Positions 8,547 through 16,436 of a stretch of DNA of 64,000 nt are shown in pieces; the first letter of the stretch is position 1, and each line of letters begins with the position of its first letter. Source of the stretch: CAXWPM01 sp965206125. GTDB lineage: Bacteria; Acidobacteriota; Terriglobia; 20CM-2-55-15. The notes under the pieces are model-generated. The model was given only the letters and a program-made list of their open reading frames with translations. It was not told the DNA's origin and did no database searches. The translations under genes were made by a program, and so were the position numbers. The stretch is from positions 51,136-115,135 of the forward strand of contig CBDBIN010000034.1 in assembly GCA_965206125.1 (NCBI GenBank). Direction: 5' to 3'.

Positions 8547-9275
8547 ATGAACAGCGGTTATGCACGGGTAGTGGAAATCGACGGTCGCGAAATACGGAGG
8601 AAATCAACGGTGCCTGAAAACCCGACGCGGCTCCTCGCGGACCGAATCTACGAGAAACTCAAAGCCGAGATTATCACCTGCAAGTACAAGCCCGGGGCCT
8701 CGCTGACGGAGATAGAACTGGCAAGCAAGTTCAACGTCAGCAGGACACCGATCCGGGAGGTCTGCAACCGGCTCCTCAAGGAAGACCTGCTACAGTCCAT
8801 TCCGTACAAAGGCTACATCATTAGCCCACTTAACCTACAGGATTTACACGAGTTATACCAAATCAGAGCGATCCTGGAGCCTCACGCCGCCGAATCGGCC
8901 GCACGCAACCCCTCTCCCCGGTTTCTGGAGGCACTCCGGGCCAACCTCGAGGAAGCCGACTCGTTTTCGACCGAACAGGATTTCGTCCGGTTCGTTGAGA
9001 TCGACCTGGATTTTCACCACCTGATCGCCGAAGGGTCTGGCAACCGGCGACTTTCAAAAGTGTTAGGGGACATCCGGAATCAACTCGAGCGGCTCGTCTA
9101 CGTCATTTTCGAGCACCACGGCCCCTACAGCAACGTGGCGTTCGACGAACACCATCAGATCCTCGAAGCTATAGAGGCACGCGACAGCGCCCGCGCCCGG
9201 CAGATCATGTCCGACCACATCGACAGCTACAAGGAGCGGGCGCTCCAGGCTCTCGCAAGCGAGCGTCCAGCGTGA
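8547..9275 (+). CDS. GntR family transcriptional regulator, FadR/FCD subfamily
   Basis: DNA-binding regulator of about 242 aa. An N-terminal winged helix (about residues 25-95) contains LADRIYEKLKAEIITCKYKP and FNVSRTPIREVCNRL, followed by an all-helical FCD ligand-binding domain. That domain shows the expected acidic and histidine metal/ligand positions in DFHHLIAEGSG, DEHHQILEAI and MSDHID. ATG 8547 is preferred because GGGAGGAG lies directly upstream; the frame is open further to TTG 8481. The ligand, usually a small carboxylate, is not identifiable and no metabolic operon is adjacent. Confidence 0.9.
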   Translation: MNSGYARVVEIDGREIRRKSTVPENPTRLLADRIYEKLKAEIITCKYKPGASLTEIELASKFNVSRTPIREVCNRLLKEDLLQSIPYKGYIISPLNLQDLHELYQIRAILEPHAAESAARNPSPRFLEALRANLEEADSFSTEQDFVRFVEIDLDFHHLIAEGSGNRRLSKVLGDIRNQLERLVYVIFEHHGPYSNVAFDEHHQILEAIEARDSARARQIMSDHIDSYKERALQALASERPA

Positions 9276-9332
9276 GGTCGGGGACATAACCATAGACGAC
9301 GCATTGATTTAGGGCCGTTCGAGGGGATCCAC

Positions 9333-9371
9333 GGTCGGGCAAACGCGACCGACCGGCCTTCGTGCTATAGT
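9333..9371 (+). promoter_or_regulatory. Promoter and possible operator of the rrf2 gene
   Basis: A -10 box TATAGT (9366-9371) ends 8 nt before ATG 9380, with no Shine-Dalgarno. Upstream, GGTCGG (9333-9338) and CCGACC (9349-9354) form a perfect 6-bp inverted repeat with a 10-nt spacer over the -35 region. That suits autoregulation by a dimeric Rrf2 protein, but this is inference from position only. Confidence 0.45.
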
Positions 9372-9379
9372 CTGCGGAC

Positions 9380-9829
9380 ATGAAGGTCTCCGCCAAGGAG
9401 GAGTATGCCTGTGCCGCAGTGCTGGAGTTGTCGCTGCACTACGACCCGAACGTGCCCATCCGGGTCCAGGACATCGCCGACCGCCAGGGCATCCCACCCA
9501 AGTTCCTCTTCCAGATCATGCAAATCCTGAAGCGCCACGGCATGGTCCGCAGCAAACGGGGCACCGAAGGCGGCTACATCCTGGCCCGACTGCCCGAGGA
9601 GATCACAGTCGGCGACGTCGTCCGGAGCATCAGCGGTCCCTTCGTCCAGCTGTCCTGCCTGGAGTCGGGCAACTTCGATGACGACTGCACCCACGAGGAA
9701 GCCTGCGACTTCAAGCTGATATGGGGAAACGTCGATCGCGCTATCGGCGCTGTGCTGAACGGCGTAACCTTCGCCGACCTGGTCGCACGCGTCCGAAGTC
9801 GCGAACGCCAGGTGATGTACCACATTTAG
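9380..9829 (+). CDS. Rrf2 family regulator with three-cysteine cluster motif
   Basis: Winged-helix Rrf2 protein of 149 aa. The helix-turn-helix covers VQDIADRQGIPPKFLFQIMQ (about 29-48) and the wing is SKRGTEGGYILAR. Cys93, Cys103 and Cys109 (C-x9-C-x5-C) lie where IscR, NsrR and RsrR bind an iron-sulphur cluster, though the first spacing is longer than in IscR. A redox, NO or iron sensor is therefore plausible. It is followed after 7 bp by dinB, so the pair is probably one transcript from the promoter at 9366. Confidence 0.9.
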   Translation: MKVSAKEEYACAAVLELSLHYDPNVPIRVQDIADRQGIPPKFLFQIMQILKRHGMVRSKRGTEGGYILARLPEEITVGDVVRSISGPFVQLSCLESGNFDDDCTHEEACDFKLIWGNVDRAIGAVLNGVTFADLVARVRSRERQVMYHI

Positions 9830-9836
9830 TAGCGGA

Positions 9837-11000
9837 ATGCGGCGGATCTTGCACGTCGATATGGACGCGTTCTATGCGTCGGTGGAAGAGCTGGACGACC
9901 CGACGCTGAGAGGCCGCCCGATCATCGTCGGAGCGGACCCGAAAGGGGGCCGGGGCCGGGGTGTCGTCGCGGCCTGCTCTTACCCGGCGCGGAAGTTCGG
10001 CATTCATTCCGCCCTGCCCATCAGCCGCGCCTGGCAGCTATGCCCGAGCGGCGTCTACGTCCGCCCGCGTTTCAAACGGTACCAGGAAATATCGCGAACG
10101 ATCATGGCGATCCTCAGTCGCTACACGGACCTGGTCGAACCCTTGAGCGTAGACGAGGCCTTTCTCGACGTCTCAGGCTCAACTGCACTGCTCGGTCCGG
10201 CCGAACAGATCGCCCGGGACATCAAGGACCGGATTCTCTCCGAGACCGGCCTGATGGCCTCGGTTGGTGTCGCTCCGAACAAGTTCCTCGCCAAGATCGC
10301 ATCCGATCTCGAAAAACCGGACGGATTCGTCGTCGTTCCCGACGACGGTGTCCGTGACTTTCTGAACCCACTGCCGATTTCAAGGCTATGGGGCGTCGGC
10401 CCGAAGACCGCCGCTCGCCTCGGAACCCTGGGGGCAAGAAACGTCTCCGACCTGGCCGCGATCCCAAAGGAGACCCTGATAGACACCCTTGGTGTTGCGG
10501 GCGAGCACCTCTGGCACCTGGCGCGAGGCCAGGACGACCGGAAGGTGACACCAAACTGGGAACCGAAGTCGATCAGCAGCGAGACGACATTCGACAAAGA
10601 CACGGGCGACGTGAACCTCCTGATCGACACGCTCCGATCGTTGTCGGATCAGGTTGCTCGAAGGCTGCGGCGACAGAAGTTCCGGGCGGGGCTGGTGACG
10701 TTGAAACTGCGCTATGCCAGCTTCACGACCCACACGAAACAGACGTCGGTTGCTGAACTCGTCGAAACGGGCGACGATGTTTTTCGGCTCGCCCTTCGGA
10801 TGTTCAAGCAGTTTCCCCTCGCCGAGCGCGTCCGGCTGATCGGCGTTGGCACCGGGATGCTTACGCGCGAAGGAGAAAACCCGGAACAATTGACTCTGTT
10901 CTCGGGCACCCGAACCGGCGAGCGCCTTGCGCGCACGGTCGATGAAATCCAAGACAGGTTCGGTGACGAAGCGTTGCGCCGGGGATCGCAACTGTCCTGA
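9837..11000 (+). CDS. dinB: DNA polymerase IV (Y-family translesion polymerase)
   Basis: Error-prone Y-family polymerase, 387 aa. Metal ligands are visible in HVDMDAFYASVE (Asp8, Asp10) and in SVDEAFLDV (about 105). The palm/fingers segment CSYPARKFGIHSALP, an HhH region with LWGVGPKTAARL (about 184), and a C-terminal little-finger domain follow. The C-terminus ends DEALRRGSQLS without a recognisable beta-clamp motif of the usual QLxLF type, although EQLTLFSG at about 343 could serve. It is encoded 7 bp downstream of the Rrf2 gene; coupling a stress sensor to translesion synthesis is an inference. Confidence 0.96.
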   Translation: MRRILHVDMDAFYASVEELDDPTLRGRPIIVGADPKGGRGRGVVAACSYPARKFGIHSALPISRAWQLCPSGVYVRPRFKRYQEISRTIMAILSRYTDLVEPLSVDEAFLDVSGSTALLGPAEQIARDIKDRILSETGLMASVGVAPNKFLAKIASDLEKPDGFVVVPDDGVRDFLNPLPISRLWGVGPKTAARLGTLGARNVSDLAAIPKETLIDTLGVAGEHLWHLARGQDDRKVTPNWEPKSISSETTFDKDTGDVNLLIDTLRSLSDQVARRLRRQKFRAGLVTLKLRYASFTTHTKQTSVAELVETGDDVFRLALRMFKQFPLAERVRLIGVGTGMLTREGENPEQLTLFSGTRTGERLARTVDEIQDRFGDEALRRGSQLS

Positions 11001-11058
11001 TAACATCCGGTGCCTGACGCTTTCGATTCCGACCGTTCAGGCCGCCACAGAGGCAGAC

Positions 11059-12171
11059 ATGCACATTTTCCTCTCGCTGTTCCTGATCCTGTTACAGCAG
11101 GGAGCCCAGGACGCCGCCCAGACAGTAGACTTCACGGGGTCGGAAGACCCCAATGAACTTCAGGCGGTGATCGAAACGACCAGCGGCGAGTTCATCATGG
11201 AGTTTTACGCGGAGCTTGCGCCCAACCACGTAAACCAATTCATCCGGCTTGCCCGCGAGGGGTTCTACGACGGTACGATCTTCCATACCACGTTTCCTCA
11301 TGGGATCGTGCAAGCCGGAGACCCGCTGACCCTGGAGCTGGAGCGTCGCGCCGAGTACGGATCGGGCGGTTTCAACATGGGGTTGGAACCGGAGTTCAGC
11401 GAACTGGAGTTCACCGCAGGCACGGTCGTCGCCACCCTGCTGCCAGGCGAACCAGCCAGCGCCGGGTCACAGTTCTTCATCTGCATCGGCGACCAGCCGC
11501 AGTTCACGGGACAGTTCACCGCGTTCGGCCACGTCATCGAGGGGATAGAGGTCGTCGACGAGATCTCAATGACGCCGACCGACGACAAGCAGATCGCGAC
11601 CGAACGCGTGGAGATCGTCGGCATCACGATCCGCCCCATTCCTCCGCCACCCGTGACTCCGTTCACCATGGAAACCATCGAGGAGCTTGGCGAATACCGT
11701 GTCGTCATGGAAACTGCCTTCGGCGACATCGTGATCGAGCCCCTGCCCGAGAGCGCACCTAATCACGTCCGCCATTTTCTCCGACTGACGTCGCTCGGCG
11801 TGTACGACCAGACGGCATTTCACCGCATCGCGCCCGGCTTCGTGATCCAGGCCGGGGACTTGAACACGCGAAGCGAACCCTACCCCCAGGCCGCCCAGGA
11901 GTACGTCGTGCCCATTCGAGCCGAGATCAACCCTACACCGCACACCGCGGGAATCGTGTCGATGGCAAGGGGCGAGGAACTCGACAGCGCGCTCACGTCG
12001 TTCTTTATCGTCCTGGCGGATCAGCCACCGTTGGACAATTTCTACACGGTGTTCGGCCGGGTCGTAGACGGGATGGATGTGGTCGAGCGAATCGCCGCTG
12101 TGGAAACCGACGGAGAGACCCCCGTCGCCAGGGTGGACATCTACACGATGCGGGTCGTGCCCCAGAATTGA
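11059..12171 (+). CDS. Exported double cyclophilin-type peptidyl-prolyl isomerase
   Basis: Secreted or periplasmic protein of about 370 aa with two tandem cyclophilin domains. ATG 11059 begins a short signal peptide (HIFLSLFLILLQQG). The upstream in-frame extension overlaps dinB and is rejected. Domain 1 (about 30-180) has FHTTFPHGIVQAGD, which lacks the catalytic arginine of the FHRIIPGF motif. Domain 2 (about 210-365) has FHRIAPGFVIQAGD and looks active. The expected role is proline isomerisation during folding of exported proteins, with domain 1 perhaps only binding. The 3' end overlaps the convergent HAD gene by 31 bp. Confidence 0.9.
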   Translation: MHIFLSLFLILLQQGAQDAAQTVDFTGSEDPNELQAVIETTSGEFIMEFYAELAPNHVNQFIRLAREGFYDGTIFHTTFPHGIVQAGDPLTLELERRAEYGSGGFNMGLEPEFSELEFTAGTVVATLLPGEPASAGSQFFICIGDQPQFTGQFTAFGHVIEGIEVVDEISMTPTDDKQIATERVEIVGITIRPIPPPPVTPFTMETIEELGEYRVVMETAFGDIVIEPLPESAPNHVRHFLRLTSLGVYDQTAFHRIAPGFVIQAGDLNTRSEPYPQAAQEYVVPIRAEINPTPHTAGIVSMARGEELDSALTSFFIVLADQPPLDNFYTVFGRVVDGMDVVERIAAVETDGETPVARVDIYTMRVVPQN

Positions 12172-12833
12172 TCCCTACCCACCTCGAGATCTTCGATCAC
12201 CAGGTCCGCCCCGGTCACGCGCAGTGCTTCGGTAGAATAGTTTCCCGTGCCGACAGCGATCGTTCGGAATCCGGCAGCCTTTCCGGCCAAGACGTCCCGA
12301 GGCGTATCCCCGATGACAAACGTGCGGTCCGGGGTCGCGGACGCTCCCAGGGCTGACGCACGGCGAGCGGCGGCGGCCACGACCTCGGTACGATCCTCCG
12401 AGTCCGAACCGAACCCGCCGAAAGAGAAGTATCCGTTCAGCCCACCGCGCTCGAGCTTGATCCTCGCCCCGGCCTCGACATTGCCCGTCGCCAGGCCAAG
12501 CATGACGTCTTCCCGACGGCCGGCCTCGTCGAGGATGTCCCGGACACCGGGAAGGACACGGTACTTGTCGGACTGCACCACCTCGTCCTTGAGGAACTCG
12601 ACGTAGCTCCCGAGTACCCGGACGGTGAACGCGTCCAAATCGCCTACGTCGGCCAGCTTTCGTTTCGAACACACTTCGCGGACGATCGCTGGGTCTGTCT
12701 TTCCATGGGGCCTGACACCCTCGATGGCGCCAGGGATTCCGAGAATCTCCTCGAACGCACGATCGAGGGCCCGCAAGCCCGCGCCACCCGTGCTGACCAG
12801 CGTCAGGTCCACGTCAAAAAGCAGCAGTTTCAT
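12141..12833 (-). CDS. HAD superfamily hydrolase, phosphoglycolate-phosphatase-like
   Basis: Haloacid dehalogenase-type phosphatase, 230 aa. Motif I is LLFDVDLTLVSTGG (nucleophile Asp8, acid/base Asp10), a helical cap follows, motif II is near GLATGN, and motif IV is FVIGDTPRDVLAG. The pattern resembles Gph/PGP phosphatases, but substrate specificity cannot be read from sequence. A clear GGAGG lies 7 nt before the ATG. It converges on the cyclophilin gene with a 31-bp tail overlap. Confidence 0.9.
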   Translation of the reverse strand: MKLLLFDVDLTLVSTGGAGLRALDRAFEEILGIPGAIEGVRPHGKTDPAIVREVCSKRKLADVGDLDAFTVRVLGSYVEFLKDEVVQSDKYRVLPGVRDILDEAGRREDVMLGLATGNVEAGARIKLERGGLNGYFSFGGFGSDSEDRTEVVAAAARRASALGASATPDRTFVIGDTPRDVLAGKAAGFRTIAVGTGNYSTEALRVTGADLVIEDLEVGRDQFWGTTRIV

Positions 12834-13041
12834 GGTCGACCTCCATCTTGCCTTGTGTCGCTAGTCGATCTCAATCCGTACCGTCGTCGAAACAGGAACC
12901 AAAGCAAAGCAAGCCGCCAGGGCCCGACCGCGGCTTTGACGGTTTCCAACTCCAACCTTTTTGATCTATCCTTGTCACTCTTCGAGTAACCCTGAAGTCT
13001 CGAAACTGGCGGCCGTCTTCCGGCCGAAAGGAGTCTGCGGC

Positions 13042-13329
13042 ATGGTGGAAGTCTCTGCGGTGTCCCTTGAAAAGCTGTGTGTGTTCTCGGGCCAGACACA
13101 GACATTAATCACCGCGGATGCTCCTCTTTTCGGCAGCCTGCTCGTGCTCGACGGGAAGGTTCTCAAGAGAAAGTCCGCAGTCAAGGGTAAGAAGAGCGAG
13201 ACCGATTCCCGCTTGCCATCCCCCGAGAGCATCGTTCGGGAGGCATCCCGTTTCTGGATCCAGGACCACAAGGGCGTGCGCGATCTCAAGAACCGCGAGG
13301 AAATGGCGGCGTTGCTCGAGAAGATTTAG
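13042..13329 (+). CDS. Hypothetical protein, 95 aa
   Basis: Not recognised. ATG 13042 follows AAGGAG at the right spacing, so this start is preferred over the in-frame TTG 12961. The predicted protein is soluble, mixed and basic in the middle (KRKSAVKGKK), and its C-terminal half WIQDHKGVRDLKNREEMAAL is probably helical. It is followed after 18 bp by the small YHS gene and then by the DUF374 acyltransferase, so the three are probably one operon. No catalytic or metal-binding motif is evident. Confidence 0.7.
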   Translation: MVEVSAVSLEKLCVFSGQTQTLITADAPLFGSLLVLDGKVLKRKSAVKGKKSETDSRLPSPESIVREASRFWIQDHKGVRDLKNREEMAALLEKI

Positions 13330-13347
13330 GCATTCAAGGAGGCAGCA

Positions 13348-13488
13348 TTGGAAATCGATCCCGTGTGTGAGATGCCGGTCGACCCCGACGTGGCCGAGTT
13401 CAAGACCGAGTACAGAGGCAAGGAATACTACTTCTGTTCTGCCGGCTGTATAGACAAGTTCAACCGCGACCAGAAAGACTACGTGTAG
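13348..13488 (+). CDS. Small YHS-domain protein (46 aa)
   Basis: Short gene found by reading between two larger ORFs. It starts with TTG after a strong AAGGAGG Shine-Dalgarno (13336-13342) and encodes about 46 residues. The translation contains DPVCEMPVD near the start and GKEYYFCSAGC, which is the YHS domain pattern with its cysteine pair, ending FNRDQKDYV. YHS domains bind metal and occur in copper ATPases, heavy-metal chaperones and stand-alone proteins; a metal-binding or chaperone role is likely. It lies 18 bp after the 95-aa hypothetical gene and 7 bp before the DUF374 gene. Confidence 0.85.
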   Translation: MEIDPVCEMPVDPDVAEFKTEYRGKEYYFCSAGCIDKFNRDQKDYV

Positions 13489-13495
13489 CACCAAA

Positions 13496-14188
13496 ATGGA
13501 TCAGACGGTCCGCCGATTCTCCCTGTCCGAGCGGATCAAGATCTCCATCCTTTCACGCCTGGGCTACTGGGCGATCGCTTTGCTCGGCGGGAGCGTCCGG
13601 TGGAAGCTGGTCGGCCCCGATTCGGTGCGAGAAATCCACGAGGCGGGAGCCCGCGCAATTTACACCTGCTGGCACGGCCGCATCTTCCCCGCGACGTGGT
13701 ACTGGAGAAACCGGGGGATCGCGGTGATGACCAGTCTCAACTTCGACGGAGAAATCATCGCCGGCTGTATCCAGAGGCACGGCTACCGCGCGCCTCGCGG
13801 GTCGAGTTCCCGGGCCGGTGCACAGGCACTGGCCGAGATGGTTCGGGATGTCCGGAACGGCTACGACGTAGGCTTCACAATCGATGGCCCGCACGGGCCG
13901 CGGCATGTCGCCAAACAGGGACCGGTCATCATCGCCCGCAAGACCGGCGCGGGAATCTTTTGTTTTCATATCGCGATGCGCCACCGCATCCAGTTCAACA
14001 GTTGGGATCACTTTCAGGTTCCGCTGCCCTTGACACGGGCGATCGTGCTCCAGGCTCCCCCAATCTGGGTACCTGCGGACGCGAATGAGGCGGAGGTTCG
14101 CGAGTTCCACCAGCAGATGCAACAAGTCCTGGACGGGCTCAGAGACAGGGGCGATCGGTGGGAACGGACGGGAAGCCTCGATTCCTGA
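13496..14188 (+). CDS. DUF374 lysophospholipid acyltransferase family protein
   Basis: Member of the DUF374 branch of the LPLAT acyltransferase superfamily, 230 aa. Characteristic segments are YTCWHGRIFP (about 55), the GSSSRAGAQAL loop (about 100), and TIDGPHGPRHVAKQG (about 124). These stand for the HxxxxD-type catalytic and acceptor regions in this branch. It probably transfers an acyl chain to a lipid or lipid-A-like acceptor at the inner membrane. A hydrophobic stretch near residues 18-35 could anchor it. It lies 7 bp after the YHS gene. Confidence 0.85.
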   Translation: MDQTVRRFSLSERIKISILSRLGYWAIALLGGSVRWKLVGPDSVREIHEAGARAIYTCWHGRIFPATWYWRNRGIAVMTSLNFDGEIIAGCIQRHGYRAPRGSSSRAGAQALAEMVRDVRNGYDVGFTIDGPHGPRHVAKQGPVIIARKTGAGIFCFHIAMRHRIQFNSWDHFQVPLPLTRAIVLQAPPIWVPADANEAEVREFHQQMQQVLDGLRDRGDRWERTGSLDS

Positions 14189-14324
14189 ACAGGACAGGCA
14201 CTGATCTTGAATGTCCCTATTGAGTATCGAGTTTCAAACTTTGGAAAGTTGAGTTATTCTAAGGGTTTAGAGTACATGATAAATTCAATCCAGTAAGACC
14301 ACTTCAGGTTGACGAGGAGAACCG

Positions 14325-15488
14325 ATGAGTCCGAACTTCAAGGAAATGCTTGCCGAAGTCAAACAGGGTATCCGCGAGGTAAGCGTCGACGAAGTCCAAA
14401 GCCAGTTAAGCGGAGACAGGAACTTTACCCTGCTCGACATCCGCGAGAAGGACGAGTGGGACGAGGGACATCTCGATGGCGCCGTCTTCCTGCCGCGAGG
14501 CTTTCTGGAGGTCAAGGTTGAGAAAGTCCTGACCGATAAGGAAAGGCCGGTCATCGTCTACTGCGCGGGCGGCGTGCGGTCCGCGCTCGGCGCCGAAAGC
14601 CTGGGAAAACTCGGCTACAAGCACGTGGTCTCCATGGCTGGAGGCATGAGCGGATGGCGAAACCAGGGCTTCGAAGTCGTGGTCCCCGAGAAGATCGGCG
14701 GCGATCAGATGGCCCGATACAGCCGGCACATGAAGATTCCCGAAGTCGGTGAAAAGGGTCAGCTCAAGCTGCTCGCCAGCAAGGTTCTGCTCGTGGGCGC
14801 GGGCGGGCTGGGCTCCCCGGCCGCCGTCTACCTGGCGGCTTCCGGAGTGGGCACGCTGGGCCTGGTCGACAACGACGTCGTCGACGTGACGAACCTGCAG
14901 CGGCAGATCCTTCACTGGAGCTCCTCGGTCGGGATCCTGAAGACCGATTCGGCCCGGCGTACGCTATTCGAGGTCAACCCAGACGTGAAGGTCAATACCC
15001 ATTCGGTGCGCCTGGACGCATCCAACGCGCTGGATATCTTCGAGAATTACGATGTCATCGTCAGCGGCTCGGACAACTTCGCGACCGCATACCTGGTCAA
15101 CGACGCCGCCGTTCAGCTTGGCAAACCCGTATCGTACGGGAGCATCTTCCGCTTCGACGGACAGGCCTCCACGTTCATCCCAAACGAAGGGCCCTGCTAT
15201 CGATGCCTCTACTCTGTGGCCACGCCTACGGACCTGGCTCCGAGCTGTGACGAAGCAGGCGTCCTGGGCGTCCTGCCGGGTACGATAGGGCTGATCCAGG
15301 CCACCGAGACGATCAAGCTGCTATTGGGCATCGGTGAACCGCTTTCCGGACGGCTGCTGGTTTATGACGCGCTCGGGTCGAGGTTCCGCGAGTTCAAGAT
15401 TCGACGGGATCCGGACTGCCGGACCTGCGGCAAGAACGCGGAGATCGACCTCGCCTCGATCCCGGACTTTGTGTGCGCTACAGGCTAG
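14325..15488 (+). CDS. moeB: Rhodanese-E1 fusion: MoeB/ThiF-like adenylyltransferase with N-terminal rhodanese domain
   Basis: E1-like enzyme that should adenylate the C-terminal Gly-Gly of a MoaD/ThiS-type sulphur carrier for molybdopterin, thiamine or cysteine synthesis. Residues 15-118 are a rhodanese domain with active-site loop VYCAGGVRS (Cys80). Residues 125-387 are the E1 domain with the ATP loop VGAGGLGSPAA (about 157), the DVTNLQRQ segment, and two zinc-binding CxxC pairs (CYRC, CRTC). The usual MoeZ/Uba4 order is E1 then rhodanese, so the order here is reversed. A GAGGAGAAC ribosome site precedes the ATG. It could supply the cofactor for the cox operon nearby, but no MoaD is in the window. 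Confidence 0.9.
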   Translation: MSPNFKEMLAEVKQGIREVSVDEVQSQLSGDRNFTLLDIREKDEWDEGHLDGAVFLPRGFLEVKVEKVLTDKERPVIVYCAGGVRSALGAESLGKLGYKHVVSMAGGMSGWRNQGFEVVVPEKIGGDQMARYSRHMKIPEVGEKGQLKLLASKVLLVGAGGLGSPAAVYLAASGVGTLGLVDNDVVDVTNLQRQILHWSSSVGILKTDSARRTLFEVNPDVKVNTHSVRLDASNALDIFENYDVIVSGSDNFATAYLVNDAAVQLGKPVSYGSIFRFDGQASTFIPNEGPCYRCLYSVATPTDLAPSCDEAGVLGVLPGTIGLIQATETIKLLLGIGEPLSGRLLVYDALGSRFREFKIRRDPDCRTCGKNAEIDLASIPDFVCATG

Positions 15489-15500
15489 CCGACGGGTTTA

Positions 15501-15530
15501 GCGGCCCGTGGCAGAAGTCTGCCACAGGCT
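15501..15530. repeat. Minimal copy of dispersed palindromic repeat
   Basis: Left end GGCCCGTGGCAGAAG and right end TCTGCCACAGGCT meet back to back, giving the hairpin GTGGCAGAAGTCTGCCAC. This looks like the two termini of the 107-bp repeat with the centre lost. It lies 12 bp after the rhodanese-E1 stop and may act as its terminator. Confidence 0.6.
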
Positions 15531-15532
15531 GT

Positions 15533-15538
15533 TAGACT
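15533..15538 (+). promoter_or_regulatory. -10-like TAGACT before a TTG start
   Basis: TAGACT ends 6 nt before TTG 15545 with no ribosome-binding site between. The identical hexamer precedes the GTPase gene at 39913. Candidate leaderless promoter. Confidence 0.4.
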
Positions 15539-15544
15539 GGCTCT

Positions 15545-15970
15545 TTGACAACGAAAGCCAAACGGATCGGAGTAGGCGACTTCGTCTACTGCCGGTCGCC
15601 CTACCACCGGACTCAACTCGGAATCCCCACCGAGGCGGGCCTCGTGCTCGAGGTCAAGCGCAACAACTACAGGCTGCTGTACGGCATCGATCATTTTTGC
15701 TGGCTTCCAGGTCAGACTATCGTGAGGGTAGACGGCGAGGTCAACATCCGCACGTTGGCCGGCCGATTGCATAAGATCATCCGAAAGCTCAGCCCGCTGG
15801 ATTGTGAAATCGTCTCCGATGGAAACGAACATCGGGCAACCCTGCGCATCGACCACATCGATGCGGGAATTGTTGACGGTGTGCGGGAGTTCCTGGGCGA
15901 GAACTACGTCTCGCTCTCAGTCGTCCCCGAGGGCATGGCGTTCATGCTGGTGGAGGTTCGGTTCACGTAG
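15545..15970 (+). CDS. Hypothetical protein, 141 aa
   Basis: Not recognised. The reading frame is well supported by composition. The protein begins TTKAKRIGVGDFVYCRSPYH; the first half is beta-rich with an SH3-like look (GDFVYCRS, GLVLEVKRNNYRLLYG), and the second half is alpha/beta with DHIDAGIVDGVREFLGE. There is no signal peptide or membrane segment. The assumed start is TTG 15545 just after TAGACT; a later start is possible. It converges with coxG, with 16 bp between stop codons occupied by a repeat half copy. Confidence 0.7.
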   Translation: MTTKAKRIGVGDFVYCRSPYHRTQLGIPTEAGLVLEVKRNNYRLLYGIDHFCWLPGQTIVRVDGEVNIRTLAGRLHKIIRKLSPLDCEIVSDGNEHRATLRIDHIDAGIVDGVREFLGENYVSLSVVPEGMAFMLVEVRFT

Positions 15971-15971
15971 C

Positions 15972-15988
15972 AGCCCGTGGCAGAAGTC
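15972..15988. repeat. Half copy of dispersed repeat, overlapping the coxG stop
   Basis: AGCCCGTGGCAGAAGTC is an exact match to one repeat terminus. Its last bases overlap the stop codon of coxG on the minus strand (15987-15989), so the repeat may have supplied the present C-terminus of that gene. Confidence 0.6.
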
Positions 15989-16436
15989 AGGCGGACGTGC
16001 GTGGGTCGATCTGGTCCGCGAGCCTCTGGAAAAAGTCCACCATCATCTTTCGTGCCGCCACTTCGACCAATCGGGATCCTACCGCGGCGATTGTTCCACC
16101 GACGATCGCGTCTGCCTCCGCTTCGAGTTCGGTCCCGCCGTCCTGGGCCCTCAACCGGATGTCGGCGGAACCGTTGACGAACCCGCCCGATCCCTGGCCT
16201 TTCATGGCCAGGGTGAACGATTCGGGAGGCTTCTTGTTCCGGAGCTGAACCGTTCCCTTATAAGTCCCCTTGATCGCGCCGATTCCGATCCGGACCCGAG
16301 CCTCGAACACGTCATCGCCGGCCGGGACGAGTTCCTCGCAGCCACCGATCGCCTGCCGAAGGATTTCCGGGTCGTTGAGCGCAGCGAAAACCGTCTCAGG
16401 CGACGCCCGGAATCGATGCGTCGCTTTCAGCTTCAT
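15987..16436 (-). CDS. coxG: CoxG family (SRPBCC) protein
   Basis: Protein of 149 aa of the SRPBCC/CoxG family, linked to membrane attachment or maturation of CO-dehydrogenase-type enzymes. It begins MKLKATHRFRASPETVFAAL, with the family's GCEELVPAGDD and the GxVxGSA-like FVNGSADIRLRA segment. It ends SRLVEVAARKMMVDFFQRL, a likely amphipathic C-terminal helix. The ATG overlaps the coxM stop by 4 bp. The longer upstream reading in this frame is a shadow of coxM. Last gene of the S-L-M-G operon. Confidence 0.88.
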   Translation of the reverse strand: MKLKATHRFRASPETVFAALNDPEILRQAIGGCEELVPAGDDVFEARVRIGIGAIKGTYKGTVQLRNKKPPESFTLAMKGQGSGGFVNGSADIRLRAQDGGTELEAEADAIVGGTIAAVGSRLVEVAARKMMVDFFQRLADQIDPRTSA

